DNA of 64,000 nt, taken from assembly GCF_964340395.1 (NCBI RefSeq), contig NC_135564.1:13148391-13212390 (forward strand), given 5' to 3'. This DNA comes from Glandiceps talaboti (taxonomy: Eukaryota; Hemichordata; Enteropneusta; Spengelidae). The translations under genes were made by a program, and so were the position numbers. Positions 1 through 20,715 of this stretch are shown here, piece after piece. The notes beneath the pieces were generated by a model. The model was not told where the DNA came from, did not search any database, and worked only from the letters and a program-made list of their open reading frames with translations. Every line of letters begins with the position of its first letter. Within the stretch, counting starts at the first letter, position 1.

Positions 1-172
1 ACAAAAACAGATCTGTAGTAAATGACGGTAAATTGTCTGGGATTTCCTCCAGTCCCCGGTATGAACAATCGACGTTAGTGTAGTTGTATATCTTGCAACG
101 CGACTGTCTTGTACTTGCCACAGTAAGATGAAGTAGGACCAAGAACTGGAAGACTTGATATCTGAACTTCAT
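1..172 (-). CDS. Toll-like receptor, second tandem copy, 5' end only
   Basis: Read leftwards from the ATG at 172-170, this encodes a hydrophobic signal peptide (MKFRYQVFQFLVLLHLTVAS) and the first cysteine-rich LRR cap, with the same CKIYNYTNVDC stretch as the full gene at 787-3381. The DNA from 1 to 170 is almost identical to 3213-3379. The reading frame is open to the window edge, so the LRR array, membrane segment and TIR domain should lie outside the window. It sits head-to-tail downstream of the complete copy. Only about 0.6 kb separates that copy's stop codon from this start, so its promoter must be compact. Whether the gene is intact outside the window cannot be seen. Confidence 0.85.
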   Translation of the reverse strand, partial: MKFRYQVFQFLVLLHLTVASTRQSRCKIYNYTNVDCSYRGLEEIPDNLPSFTTDLFL

Positions 173-625
173 ACTCCCAACAGTAAATGTTGCGAGACTG
201 ATATAGAATGTAGGACAATTTTTCTGATGTTGTTCCAGCAAAGCACAACAATGCACTGGTGATGTGTACCTTCAACTTGTCATGCAGCGGTAATAGGGAA
301 GTGAAACTATACCCAGTCACCTTCACACCATATGAAAATACCTGACGTCAAGAAATTGTTCTTTGGAGAACAGAATGTAGAAGGGTTGCCTTTTGACATG
401 TAAAGACTTTACTTTTGACTAGTTTTGAATACCTGCATTATTTCATTGTTTCAGTTCCGTGTTATTTGTTCCATTTGCAATATAAATGGCCGACCATATA
501 ACATTGTGAATAATATCCTTATAGTTACACTTCTTCTTTTTAGACTGACCCACTTGTGCATGTACTTCCTCAGTTGGTCGTCATTTCTCTAACAGCTATT
601 GCAAGTAAATATTTGTAAAATAGCG
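173..625 (-). repeat. Duplicated TLR upstream region
   Basis: This non-coding segment matches 3382-3985, upstream of the complete TLR gene, with shared blocks such as gatgttgttccagcaa, aatgcactggtgat, cctgacgtcaagaaa and tcatttctctaaca. Divergence is clearly higher than in the coding part, with indels. The unit that was duplicated therefore included the 5' flank, and probably the promoter. It also overlaps the expected 3' flank of the complete TLR gene. No clear poly(A) signal was found between 625 and 787. Confidence 0.8.
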
Positions 626-786
626 CCAATGGCATGAGTTTTTAAAAATGTTTATCCACATGTTGGTCCATGCTAGGTATAGGAGTTCTTGTTTAAAATG
701 TTCAACATGAGCTATCACCTGTCCAACAGATAAGTTCATTTAGAAAATTTGAGTTAAATTGTAGTGCAATGAAAAATACAGGAATC

Positions 787-3381
787 TTATATATTCGCCA
801 ACCTGTTGACTCTGTTGTCAGATCTCAATGCAACTTTTAATTTCTCCCAGAAAAGTCTCTGACCAACTTCATTTTCAGTCCATTTGATATATTTCTGGGT
901 CAGTAACATCTTTCGTAAAATTCGTGGCATTACATCATCAGGAATTCTGTGCAATGATACCAGAATGAGAAGATCTCGCTTCTGTCGAAATAAATAATCC
1001 TGAGCCATTCTCATCTCAAAATAACACCACTCACTTTGTGCAAAGCCAGGTGACAGTATCAACATAGTTTTGTGACTAGTCTCTATACTTTCAAGAATGT
1101 TGTCAAAAATATCAATACCTGGCATAAAATCACGTTCATGTAAACAGAGTTTGAAATTAGGTGGATCAATATTTTCCAAATGAGGAAGTAATTGCTGCAT
1201 GACCCAATCTCTGTCATTTTCATTGTAACAAACAAATGCATCGTATCTGATATTCAATGGCTGCTCTTCATCATTGACTTGAAGTTGATAACCACCACGC
1301 TTTAGTTTGACGAGGAAACAACAATAGCGTATATACCAACGAAAATGAATACACAATCCGATACAAATTGCTGGAAAGACCAAAATACAAGTAATCGGTG
1401 CTGAAATCATAAATGCAAGGTTACATTCCAATCCAAATTCTAGGGTATAAATTGAGACATCCTTCATTTCTGGTGGTGTGGCACATCCAGACAGTAGTCC
1501 TAGTAAAACCTTTCTGTCTGTTTCGATCCAGTCTACAAAAGCTTTCATATTACACTTTGAACAATCAAAACTTTCTTCAATACGAAGGAACGTTAAATTT
1601 GTAAAAACTCTCAGAGCTTTTGTATCGATATTGTTTATTTTTGTGTCGGCTAAAGCTAGCGTTTCCAATTCTGTTAAAGTTTCTGAAAAAATAGCCATGT
1701 TTTCTATGTTATGCACATGAAATAGATCGAGATCTTTTACATTTGGAAATACTCTAAAGAAAGATTCATTTTTGACGTATGAATCTAAATCAGGAATATC
1801 AATATTGATTAATGTTAACTTGGTTAATTTTGTAAATGGAGTGAGAAGAAGATCCTGGTGAATATAAAGAGATACTCCATTCAATGTCAGTGTCTGAAGT
1901 TGAGAGAGATATTTCATTGATGAATGCATAGTAACACTTCCTCGTAAGTGACTGTTGCCAATATTACTAACCGTCAAATGTTGAAGAGATGGGAGGTCTT
2001 CAACATGAAAATAGTTAAACTCATATGCAGGCGTTGATAGTTCTGTTAGATTTAGAAGACTCTTGAATAGATGTTGTGGAGGGTTAATGTTTATCAGCAA
2101 GTCATTTCCTTCTAAGAAAAGTGACTGTAAGGATCTTAGAGATGTAAATCCTTCGTCTGAAATTCTTTTGATTGAATTAAAAGACAAATCCAAAGTTTCA
2201 AGACTATTTAAGGAAGTGAAAGTCATTGATTCAATTTTAGATAAAAAGTTGTGTGACAAGTCTAACTCGGTCAAAGAATCCAACTCGATTAAGGCATTTT
2301 GTGGCATACTTTCAAAACGATTACGACTTAAATCTAATATTTTTAAATGTGGCACCCATTGGAAACCATTATCGGGAATCATAAATAACACACTGGATGA
2401 CAAATCTAATTTTTCTATATATGTTTCTTTCACCTCTGTGAAGTTTGCTTTTGAGTATCGGACTATACGAGAAAGTTCCAGAACTCTCAGGTGTGAATGT
2501 TCCAAATCTGTTAGTAATCTCTGCAAGCAGGTGCCATGAAGTCTGTTATAACCAAAGTCTATCTGTGAAACATTTCTTAAAGTTTTAAATGTACCTAGAG
2601 TTGAGCATTTTAGATTATTACTGGAGATATCCAAATGTTGTAATTTAGTGTCTGGTAGTTTTATGTTTCGTATGGTATAGTCTTGAATGTTGCATCTGGA
2701 AAGTAAAAGTCGTCGAACTGTTGACAGTTTTTCCAGGTTTATGTTACTACTGGAACTATTGAGATGGTTTTCTGAGAAGTCGATCGTCTCAATGTTTGTG
2801 AGTAGTTGGAAAGGTTTGTTGGGAAACTGGAACAAGTTATTGCTGCTTAAGTCTAGTATTTTCAGCTTCTTCAAGTCTTTGAATGCATCGTCTGAGAGGT
2901 GATTTATTTGGTTACCTCTTAAACGTAATTCCTGAAGGTTTATCAGTCCTTGAAATGATGATGATGATGATAATGTAGTAAGTCTGTTACGAGTGAGATC
3001 CAATAACAGCAGGTTTCTAAGTGGATAAAATATACCATCTGGGATTGTATGGAGTTCATTTCGTGCGATGTACAAATTCCGTAATTTCCGTAGAAGAGAA
3101 AAAAATTGTTCTGGTATGGAATTGATTTCATTGGAGTCAATATTCAGTAGTTGTAGTTGTCCAAGATGTCTAAATACCTCAACGGGTAAGGATGAAATTT
3201 GATTACCTGACAAAAACAGATCTGTAGTAAATGACGGTAAATTGTCTGGGATTTCCTCCAGTCCCCGGTATGAACAATCGACGTTAGTGTAGTTGTATAT
3301 CTTGCAACGCGACTGTCTTGTACTTGCCACAGTAAGATGAAGTAGGATCAAGAACTGGAAGACTTGATATCTGAGCTTCAT
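787..3381 (-). CDS. Toll-like receptor (single-cysteine-cluster type), intronless
   Basis: This is a type I membrane pattern-recognition receptor of 864 residues in one exon. I take the ATG at 3381-3379 as the start; the two codons upstream (TTG AAT) are not needed. Residues 1-20 are a signal peptide. A cysteine-bearing N-terminal cap (about 26-36) leads into roughly 20 leucine-rich repeats. One C-terminal LRR cap has cysteines near 607, 610, 633 and 653. A transmembrane helix spans about 655-682. The cytoplasmic TIR domain (about 711-850) shows box 1 YDAFVCYN, box 2 LCLHERDFMPG, whose proline is the BB-loop residue needed for adaptor binding in most TLRs, and box 3 FW. The single C-terminal cysteine cluster is the vertebrate-like (sccTLR) architecture. 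No frame break is seen. The ligand cannot be inferred from sequence. Confidence 0.96.
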   Translation of the reverse strand: MKLRYQVFQFLILLHLTVASTRQSRCKIYNYTNVDCSYRGLEEIPDNLPSFTTDLFLSGNQISSLPVEVFRHLGQLQLLNIDSNEINSIPEQFFSLLRKLRNLYIARNELHTIPDGIFYPLRNLLLLDLTRNRLTTLSSSSSFQGLINLQELRLRGNQINHLSDDAFKDLKKLKILDLSSNNLFQFPNKPFQLLTNIETIDFSENHLNSSSSNINLEKLSTVRRLLLSRCNIQDYTIRNIKLPDTKLQHLDISSNNLKCSTLGTFKTLRNVSQIDFGYNRLHGTCLQRLLTDLEHSHLRVLELSRIVRYSKANFTEVKETYIEKLDLSSSVLFMIPDNGFQWVPHLKILDLSRNRFESMPQNALIELDSLTELDLSHNFLSKIESMTFTSLNSLETLDLSFNSIKRISDEGFTSLRSLQSLFLEGNDLLININPPQHLFKSLLNLTELSTPAYEFNYFHVEDLPSLQHLTVSNIGNSHLRGSVTMHSSMKYLSQLQTLTLNGVSLYIHQDLLLTPFTKLTKLTLINIDIPDLDSYVKNESFFRVFPNVKDLDLFHVHNIENMAIFSETLTELETLALADTKINNIDTKALRVFTNLTFLRIEESFDCSKCNMKAFVDWIETDRKVLLGLLSGCATPPEMKDVSIYTLEFGLECNLAFMISAPITCILVFPAICIGLCIHFRWYIRYCCFLVKLKRGGYQLQVNDEEQPLNIRYDAFVCYNENDRDWVMQQLLPHLENIDPPNFKLCLHERDFMPGIDIFDNILESIETSHKTMLILSPGFAQSEWCYFEMRMAQDYLFRQKRDLLILVSLHRIPDDVMPRILRKMLLTQKYIKWTENEVGQRLFWEKLKVALRSDNRVNRLANI

Positions 3382-3727
3382 ATTCAAATAAAAATTGTCG
3401 CGAGACTGACAGATCTTAGAAACAATCGTTCCGATGTTGTTCCAGCAACCTCTTGTTAGTGGTCTAAGCAGCTAGCAACGCACAGCAATGCACTGGTGAT
3501 ATAGTACATTCAATTGGTCATGCAGAAATAATAGGGAAAGTTTATGACGCAATACTGAAAACACCTCACCTTTATGGCTTATGAAACGAAAACCTGACGT
3601 CAAGAAACTGTTCTTGTGGAGTACAAAATGTAGAAAGGGTGTGTCTTTTGATATGTGAGACTTTGCTTTGGACTGTATTGTCTTTTGCGGGAATTTTGAT
3701 GACCCAACTGCATTACTTCCTTGTTTT

Positions 3728-3833
3728 GGTTCAGTGTAAGAGACGTCGTAACGTTTCGCCCTCACCGGGGTTAGGGGTTGGCCGATGGTTGAGGGCGCCC
3801 CGTCACGGCGTACCTTACAGATTCGGTTCAGTG
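3728..3833. mobile_element. 88-bp hairpin MITE-like insertion with 9-bp target duplication
   Basis: The insert at 3737-3824 is flanked by perfect direct repeats ggttcagtg (3728-3736 and 3825-3833). The matching place upstream of the second TLR copy has one uninterrupted site (agttccgtg). The insert begins taagagacg and ends ccttacagattc. It contains an internal inverted pair (gccctcacc and ggttgagggc), so it can fold. A relative lies at 8322-8419. It has no coding capacity and its family is not known to me. Confidence 0.75.
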
Positions 3834-3979
3834 TTATTTGTTTCATTTGCAGTATATATGACTGATCACATAATATAATTATATTCATTATAATACTTCT
3901 TTTTAGACTCACCTACATGTGCAGGTACTTCCTAAGTTGATCATCATTTCTCTAACAACTATTGCAAATAAATCTTTAT

Positions 3980-4127
3980 ATTAAAAAATTATTAAATTGC
4001 AAAGAATTGTGTAATTATGTACTAAATGACAGTGTTTTTACATATTAGGAACCCAGCCCAGAACCCCAGTATCAGAGTATGTACTCTCTCTATAAGGGAA
4101 AGAATACTAGAGCTTGAGCTTCACTGT
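3980..4127. other. Spacer between TLR flank and minisatellite
   Basis: AT-rich, unstructured sequence. No gene, RNA or repeat was recognised. Confidence 0.5.
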
Positions 4128-4545
4128 AGTCTGTAAGATGTGTCGTCAGCCCTGTCACAGACAAGTAACATGTGTTACTTGTCTGTGGCCCTGTCACCCA
4201 CCACTCTCTAGAGGGGTAGTCAGCCCTGTCAGCCACCACTCTCTAGAGGGGTCGACAGCCCTGTCACCCACCACTTCTAGAGGGGTAGTCAGCCCTGTCA
4301 CTCACCACTCTGTAGAGGGGTGGTCAGCGCTGTCACCCACCACCCTCCAAAGGAGTTGCCAGCAACTACTCTCTAGAGGGGTCGTCAGCCGTGTCAGCCA
4401 CCATTCTCTAGAAGAGTCGCCAACCACAACTCTCTAGAGGGGTCATCAGCCCTCCCGGTCACCACCCTCTAAAGGGGTTGTCAGCTACCACTTTCTAAAG
4501 GGGTCATCAGCCACCACTCTGTAGAGGTGGCGACAGGGCATCCTG
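4128..4545. repeat. Minisatellite, about 30-bp GC-richer units
   Basis: Degenerate tandem units have the core accactctctagagggg followed by gtcagccctgtcaccc, repeated about 12 times with length changes. The array opens with a near-perfect hairpin at 4157-4186: 14-bp arms acagacaagtaaca and tgttacttgtctgt around a 2-bp loop. The open frame across it arises from the repeat and has no protein features. Confidence 0.85.
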
Positions 4546-4583
4546 ACATGGTATATATTACAGACTAGCTATAGCCCTTTATA

Positions 4584-4655
4584 CAACTGTTTACTTTCCT
4601 TGTTTGTAACAGGTTCAGTTCGTCAATGCTTCAATGTCAGCAGTAGTAGATGGTG
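4584..4655. repeat. Fragment of the 46.8-47.2 kb foldback family
   Basis: The stretch caactgtttactttcc ... tgtttgtaacaggttc ... atgtcagcagt matches the arm of the large foldback element at 46834-47206. This makes it a dispersed repeat family and not a single-site palindrome. Confidence 0.65.
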
Positions 4656-4714
4656 CCTATTTAGCTAGCAAACATAAGACACACAGACAGTGAACAAATT
4701 TGGAATCCCTTTCC

Positions 4715-4720
4715 TTTATT
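4715..4720 (-). promoter_or_regulatory. Candidate NUP93 poly(A) signal
   Basis: AATAAA on the minus strand, about 735 bp past the NUP93 stop codon. A second candidate lies at 5163-5168. Which one is used cannot be told from sequence. The first would place the repeat array at 4870-5415 inside the 3' UTR. Confidence 0.35.
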
Positions 4721-4869
4721 TATATCATATAAATCTTATACTTGAAAAAATATTGAAACAACAAAAGTTACCGACTATACTACTGACTAGAATAGACACA
4801 TCAACTTACATACAGTATACTATTGACCAAGTACACACAATAGAATGATGCATTACTGTGTTCAGTTCA

Positions 4870-5415
4870 TTAAAGGCCCATATCAGATTACGATTACAAT
4901 TTAGGTGTGAAAAAAACAGCTGTTTTGTACAGGTATAGTAAAAGTTTACCTTGAACACATGAATATTATGATCTTATCATTGTGGTTCCACTGATAGAGC
5001 AGCAGTAATATGGGAATCTGGGATTGAAGAATGGGCCTTTAACACTTCAGGTTATACTAGTTAAAGACCCATGTCAGATAGGATTACCATTTAGATGTGA
5101 AAAAAACAGTTGTCTGGTTGAGACATACAAAAAGTTGGTCCTGAAAAAAATTACTAATTTGATTTTATTACTATGGCTCCACCAATAAGATAACAGTAAT
5201 CCAAGACCCTGGGATTGAAGCATGGGCCTTTAACACTTCAGGTTTACTTAAAGGCCTATGTCAGATTAAGATTACAGATTCAGTGCAAAATGGTTTTCCA
5301 GAAGACCTGAAAAAGTTAGTCCTGAGCAAAAGCATGATCATAATTATTGTATATGGCTTCACTGATATATGATGACACTAATGTGAGAACCTGGGACTGA
5401 AGCATAGGCCTTTAA
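4870..5415. repeat. Three tandem TTAA-ended MITE-like units
   Basis: Units at 4870-5042, 5061-5233 and 5248-5415 each start ttaaaggcccatgtcag (or a close variant) and end gcatgggcctttaa. These are short terminal inverted repeats with TTAA at both tips. Internal blocks gattacaatttaggtgtgaaaaaa and ctgggattgaag recur (each under 20 bp in common between any pair). The units are separated by cacttcaggt-type spacers, so the element plus spacer was amplified in tandem. Further copies are at 49334-49494 and 53258-53582. TTAA ends suggest piggyBac-type mobilisation, which is an inference. Confidence 0.8.
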
Positions 5416-5453
5416 ACATTGAGGAAACCAGGCATAACAACCATGGACTGCAT

Positions 5454-17332
<11,879 letters not shown>

Positions 17333-17391
17333 CTTGAATCGATTTCAATGTCTTTCAACTCACAAGATGGAAACAAGAAGTATATAACCTA
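17333..17391 (-). other. NUP93: NUP93 5' UTR part of the first coding exon
   Basis: A good acceptor (caattttacag, ending at 17392 on the minus strand) precedes a 59-bp leader before the start codon. This predicts a spliced 5' UTR joined to the noncoding exon ending at 19078. Confidence 0.55.
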
Positions 17392-17814
17392 CTGTAAAAT
17401 TGAAACAATTCATTACTTCAGAACATCTTTTTTTTCTAAGTACAACTATTCTATCAAAATTCTGAATACCAAAAATATGTTAGCCCATTTGCTATCCACT
17501 AGCAGTTTTAAAAAAAATAAATTTCACTTTCACATACAATTTTCATTTTTTAATCTGCTCAGTTACAGTAAACTATGATGGCAACAGTGACATAGAACAG
17601 TGACAAAACACTTCACCAAACACTGTCAAATACAGTTCTTGCACTAAGAGTACGTTTACTCTGTAGATATAGACATATTTCAGTCCAATATAATTACTGA
17701 GATATTCATAAATATACCCATTTTATGAATCTATAAGAATATATGAATCCATAGTTCTGCCAAACCATGGATGTATTAGTGAAGGAGTACACCCATGGCC
17801 AAACCAACTAAATA

Positions 17815-17880
17815 TACCTAAACATAACTAAACATAACTAAACATAACTAACTATAACTAATATAACTAAATAAATCTGA
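17815..17880. repeat. Short (AACATAACTA)n-type tandem repeat
   Basis: Four to five units of taaacataac, grading into actataacta, in the first NUP93 intron. Confidence 0.8.
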
Positions 17881-18049
17881 ATATAATTATATATACCTAT
17901 CTTCATACTTTAAAAAAAATACAAGATATTAAAATACAACTGCTGTACCAAATAGTAACAATACAAATCTAATTCAACTAGACATGTTTTTACAACTAGA
18001 GTAGTAGAAACATGTCTAGTTCTATAATATGTAGTCCTGCTTGTAGCTT

Positions 18050-18480
18050 TGTATACGTTACAGGGTTTCAACATGTCTTTTCCCCTCATAACTAGCGTAT
18101 ACATCCAGAGGTATCCTGCTAACAGATGGAGTAAGTTGGAACTCAATTCTTACATTGTCATTTTCTTTGTATTCAGCAAGATGCATGGCGACAATAGCAG
18201 AATCAAGTCCCATACTCCATCTGAGCAGTAGTAGTCCTGTGCCTGTTTCTGTGTTCATGTGTATCATACTGACAGTTTCAACAATTTCTAGTTTAAATAT
18301 TGCTTCTTCTTTTTTTAATAGATTAATACTTTTACCTTTTTTGTCTTAGATTTGAATATGAATATTTGTCAATGTACAATGGGTGGTATAATTTTCATAT
18401 CTAGCAACACATCGACTGTCAATATAGCCATGCGTGTCACTAATACGTCCATGATATTTCTGACAGATAGCCAGACGACA
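18050..18480 (-). other. Unrecognised coding-like stretch in NUP93 intron 1
   Basis: On the minus strand a good acceptor (tactaaccccag-type, with a TACTAAC branch-point match) is followed by cysteine-bearing open sequence (CRLAICQKYHGRISD... near 18480). Further left is a long open stretch with protein-like composition, including KEEAIFKLEIVETV and DSAIVAMHLAEYKENDNV. The pieces are not all in one frame. I recognise no family. It could be a nested small gene, an old gene fragment or a chance ORF. It lies between NUP93's noncoding exon and its first coding exon, on the same strand. Confidence 0.25.
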
Positions 18481-18540
18481 CTGGGTTAGTAATAGTATAT
18501 ATCACGATGATGATCATGTGCACCATTACTTTAGTATAGT

Positions 18541-18671
18541 ATTACCCACGGGTACTGGAATCAATCTGTATGATTTTTAAAAAAATATATGTATAGTAAA
18601 TAAGACTTATTTACTATACATATTTTTTTTACAAATCATACAGATTGATTCCAGTACCTGTGGTATTACCA
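18541..18671. repeat. Long palindrome (about 58-bp arms)
   Basis: The left arm (from about 18546: cgggtactggaatcaatc ... tatgtatagtaaata) and right arm (tttactatacata ... gattgattccagtacctg) are inverted copies with a centre of about 7 bp, near 18605. Arms differ at only a few bases. No coding capacity. It is a foldback or a MITE reduced to its ends. Confidence 0.85.
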
Positions 18672-18689
18672 ATGACTGAGGAAATTGAC

Positions 18690-18985
18690 ATGTTTTTTCT
18701 CTTTAGCTACTCAGCACACACGGCCTCAATTGACCATATTGCAATCTCATTTCATTTGATTTCCGTAACGGACAAGATAAAGAATTGGCAAAACACGGCA
18801 ACAATATCGCAAACAGTGATACCAGTACAGTGTACGACCACAGTGTACAACTCTTCACGATGACTACAAATGCATTGTGTTTCTGAATCAGTGAATGCAT
18901 GCAGGACATGCAGGAGAGGACAGCAGTTTACAGCGCACTCGATGTATTCGAACTCTATCGTAAAGAATTTACTTTGTATATTCAA
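18690..18985 (-). other. Weak ORF with signal-peptide-like segment
   Basis: A minus-strand frame from about 18909 to 18703 reads a hydrophobic stretch (SYTVLVSLFAILLPCFA) then a short polar cysteine-containing tail. It could be a first exon of a small secreted protein joined to the stretch at 18050-18480, but the donor is poor. It is unrecognised and may be chance. Confidence 0.15.
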
Positions 18986-19077
18986 TTAGTCACTGAAAAA
19001 CATTCAAATTCAATCATAATTTACCAGTAACCATTGTGAAGCCCGTCTTTTAACTAAAATAGTACACGGTAACTTAC

Positions 19078-19150
19078 CTTTCAGTTTCACATGGATTTGT
19101 CCTCAGCGCCGAGCGAGCACTTTACCGTTAAAGGGTAAGTAACTGATATT
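19078..19150 (-). other. NUP93: NUP93 noncoding first exon (predicted)
   Basis: A consensus donor (AAG|GTAAGT, exon end at 19078) closes a short GC-rich stretch next to the promoter motifs. The exon contains a start-stop uORF, ATGTGA, at 19087-19092. The right boundary (transcription start) is approximate. Confidence 0.5.
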
Positions 19151-19164
19151 ACGACGTTTGCGAC

Positions 19165-19215
19165 ACCCTGTGCACTTCCGGCGGCCGCAGTAAAGGAAGT
19201 AAAGGCGGGAAAATT
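19165..19215 (-). promoter_or_regulatory. NUP93 promoter: ETS-like and E2F-like sites
   Basis: CACTTCCGG (19173-19181) is an ETS/GABP-type core and GGCGGGAAAA (19204-19213) an E2F-type core. They lie in the only GC/CpG-rich patch of the region, just upstream of the predicted noncoding exon. This is a typical housekeeping, cell-cycle-linked promoter layout. It has no TATA box in the expected place. Confidence 0.55.
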
Positions 19216-19255
19216 TTAAAAGACGTGTGTAAAAATTGTAGAGACCTAAAATCAT

Positions 19256-19256
19256 G

Positions 19257-19288
<32 letters not shown>

Positions 19289-19560
19289 TAGACATGTAGG
19301 TAGGTAGGTAGGTAGACTGATGGACAGACAGACAGACAGACAGACGGATGGATCATGGTCGGTCTACTTCCATGGTCGGACGAACAGAGTATAGTGCAGA
19401 CTAGACATACATACATACATACATACATACATACATACATACATACATACATACATACATACATACATACATACATACATACATACATACATACATACAT
19501 ACATACATACATACATACATACATACATACATACATACACAGACAGACAGACAGACAGAT
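19256..19560. repeat. (GACA)n, (GTAG)n and (TACA)n microsatellites
   Basis: Gaca repeats (19258-19290 and 19325-19345), a short gtag run, about 34 taca units (19405-19538) and a final gaca run. They lie less than 50 bp from the NUP93 promoter motifs, in the spacer between two divergent genes. Confidence 0.97.
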
Positions 19561-20390
19561 ATATTTTAAAGATCTTCGCCAAGATTAAAACTATGTTTAT
19601 TTTTAACTATTGGTAGCATAGAAACGTTGATATAATATTTTGTTTTTATTAGCTATTGTATTTTTTTCAGCAAAGTAAACAAAACATCCAACTTAGCGCT
19701 TGAGCCCTGCTGTCAATTCTCAGTCGTTTGATAGATAAAATGCCCTCTGACAACTTAGTTTTACTTTGCTGCAAAAACTTTACAAGTAAAACGCGTGTTA
19801 TTGATCCATGCCATTCGTTTTACTCGCAAGAAAAGTTTATTTGCCCTGTGCAATACTTTTGTAGTTCTTTACCACCCTAATACACATTTCCAGCAATATT
19901 TTCTACTTTTCAGTGCGAACTGGTGTCCGTTGCTAGTTTCACCGTTCTTTTTACTTGTTTACTTTTATCCTGTTTGTTTTTCTTTGTTTACAAAACAAGT
20001 ATATTTTACACCGTTGCGATGTCATATATTGTAATACTGTTGTATTTTTTTTATTCGCTTTACTCATAAGAAGCTAGTTTCATACCAAAACCAATAAAAG
20101 ACCGTCCATTTTGACGTGAAGTTTTTTTTTTTTATACAAGTGGTGGCCTATATGTAGTCTGAGGTACAGTATAGGTGGTGACATTGGTAGAAATGCTTGA
20201 GTAAGTCAAATAAAATGTGAATGCCATTGAACATTTACATTGTAATGATTCAATATGCTTTTCGATATATATCTTTATAAAAATTATTGTTACCGTGGGT
20301 TACAACGATGTACGGTACTTCTACTCAATATGCAAATTTATTATCTTACCGCGCATAGTTGAAAGTCTAGCATAGTAGCAATATGTTAAT
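19561..20390. other. Intergenic spacer between divergent genes
   Basis: AT-rich sequence between the NUP93 promoter and the SLC16-like leader exon. No protein- or RNA-like feature was recognised. Confidence 0.6.
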
Positions 20391-20715
20391 TAGCTACGTC
20401 AGCGCATGGGCGTAATCCCCGGAAAAGAAGCTGAGCTGAAGGGGAAAGCGCTAGCGAACTGTCTACACGTACATATATATTGACACATTGGTAACCTTCT
20501 TTGTGTAAACTAGCAATACTACGTCCGCAGACAGATGCAATAACGAATACAGAGCACCAGCTTGTGGCCAGGACACCCGAAGAGACGAAATTATTGCGCC
20601 TTTGTTTTGATCGCGATTGAAAGTGAGCGAGTCATTTAGTCAATGTTGAGGATGTTCACACTTGTATCGTGAATGGTAATCCGAGAAGTCATACACCCAG
20701 CTGACAACCCACCAG
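20391..20715 (+). other. SLC16-like gene: promoter and noncoding first exon (predicted)
   Basis: A CRE-like tacgtcagcgc (from about 20394) and a local CpG rise precede a stretch that ends in a good donor, accag|gtaaat, at 20715/20716. The next acceptor in the right place is at 22814, just before the first coding ATG. The transcription start is not determinable. Confidence 0.45.

Noticed and set aside
2063-2539. 158-codon plus-strand ORF opposite the TLR
   Set aside because: Shadow of the LRR coding sequence on the other strand.
787-3387. TLR start two codons upstream of the chosen ATG
   Set aside because: The upstream codons are TTG AAT, not an ATG; the ATG at 3381 matches the position of the paralogue's start.
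19252-19588. MYVC and THTYIH repeat ORFs
   Set aside because: Tetranucleotide repeat; no unique protein sequence.
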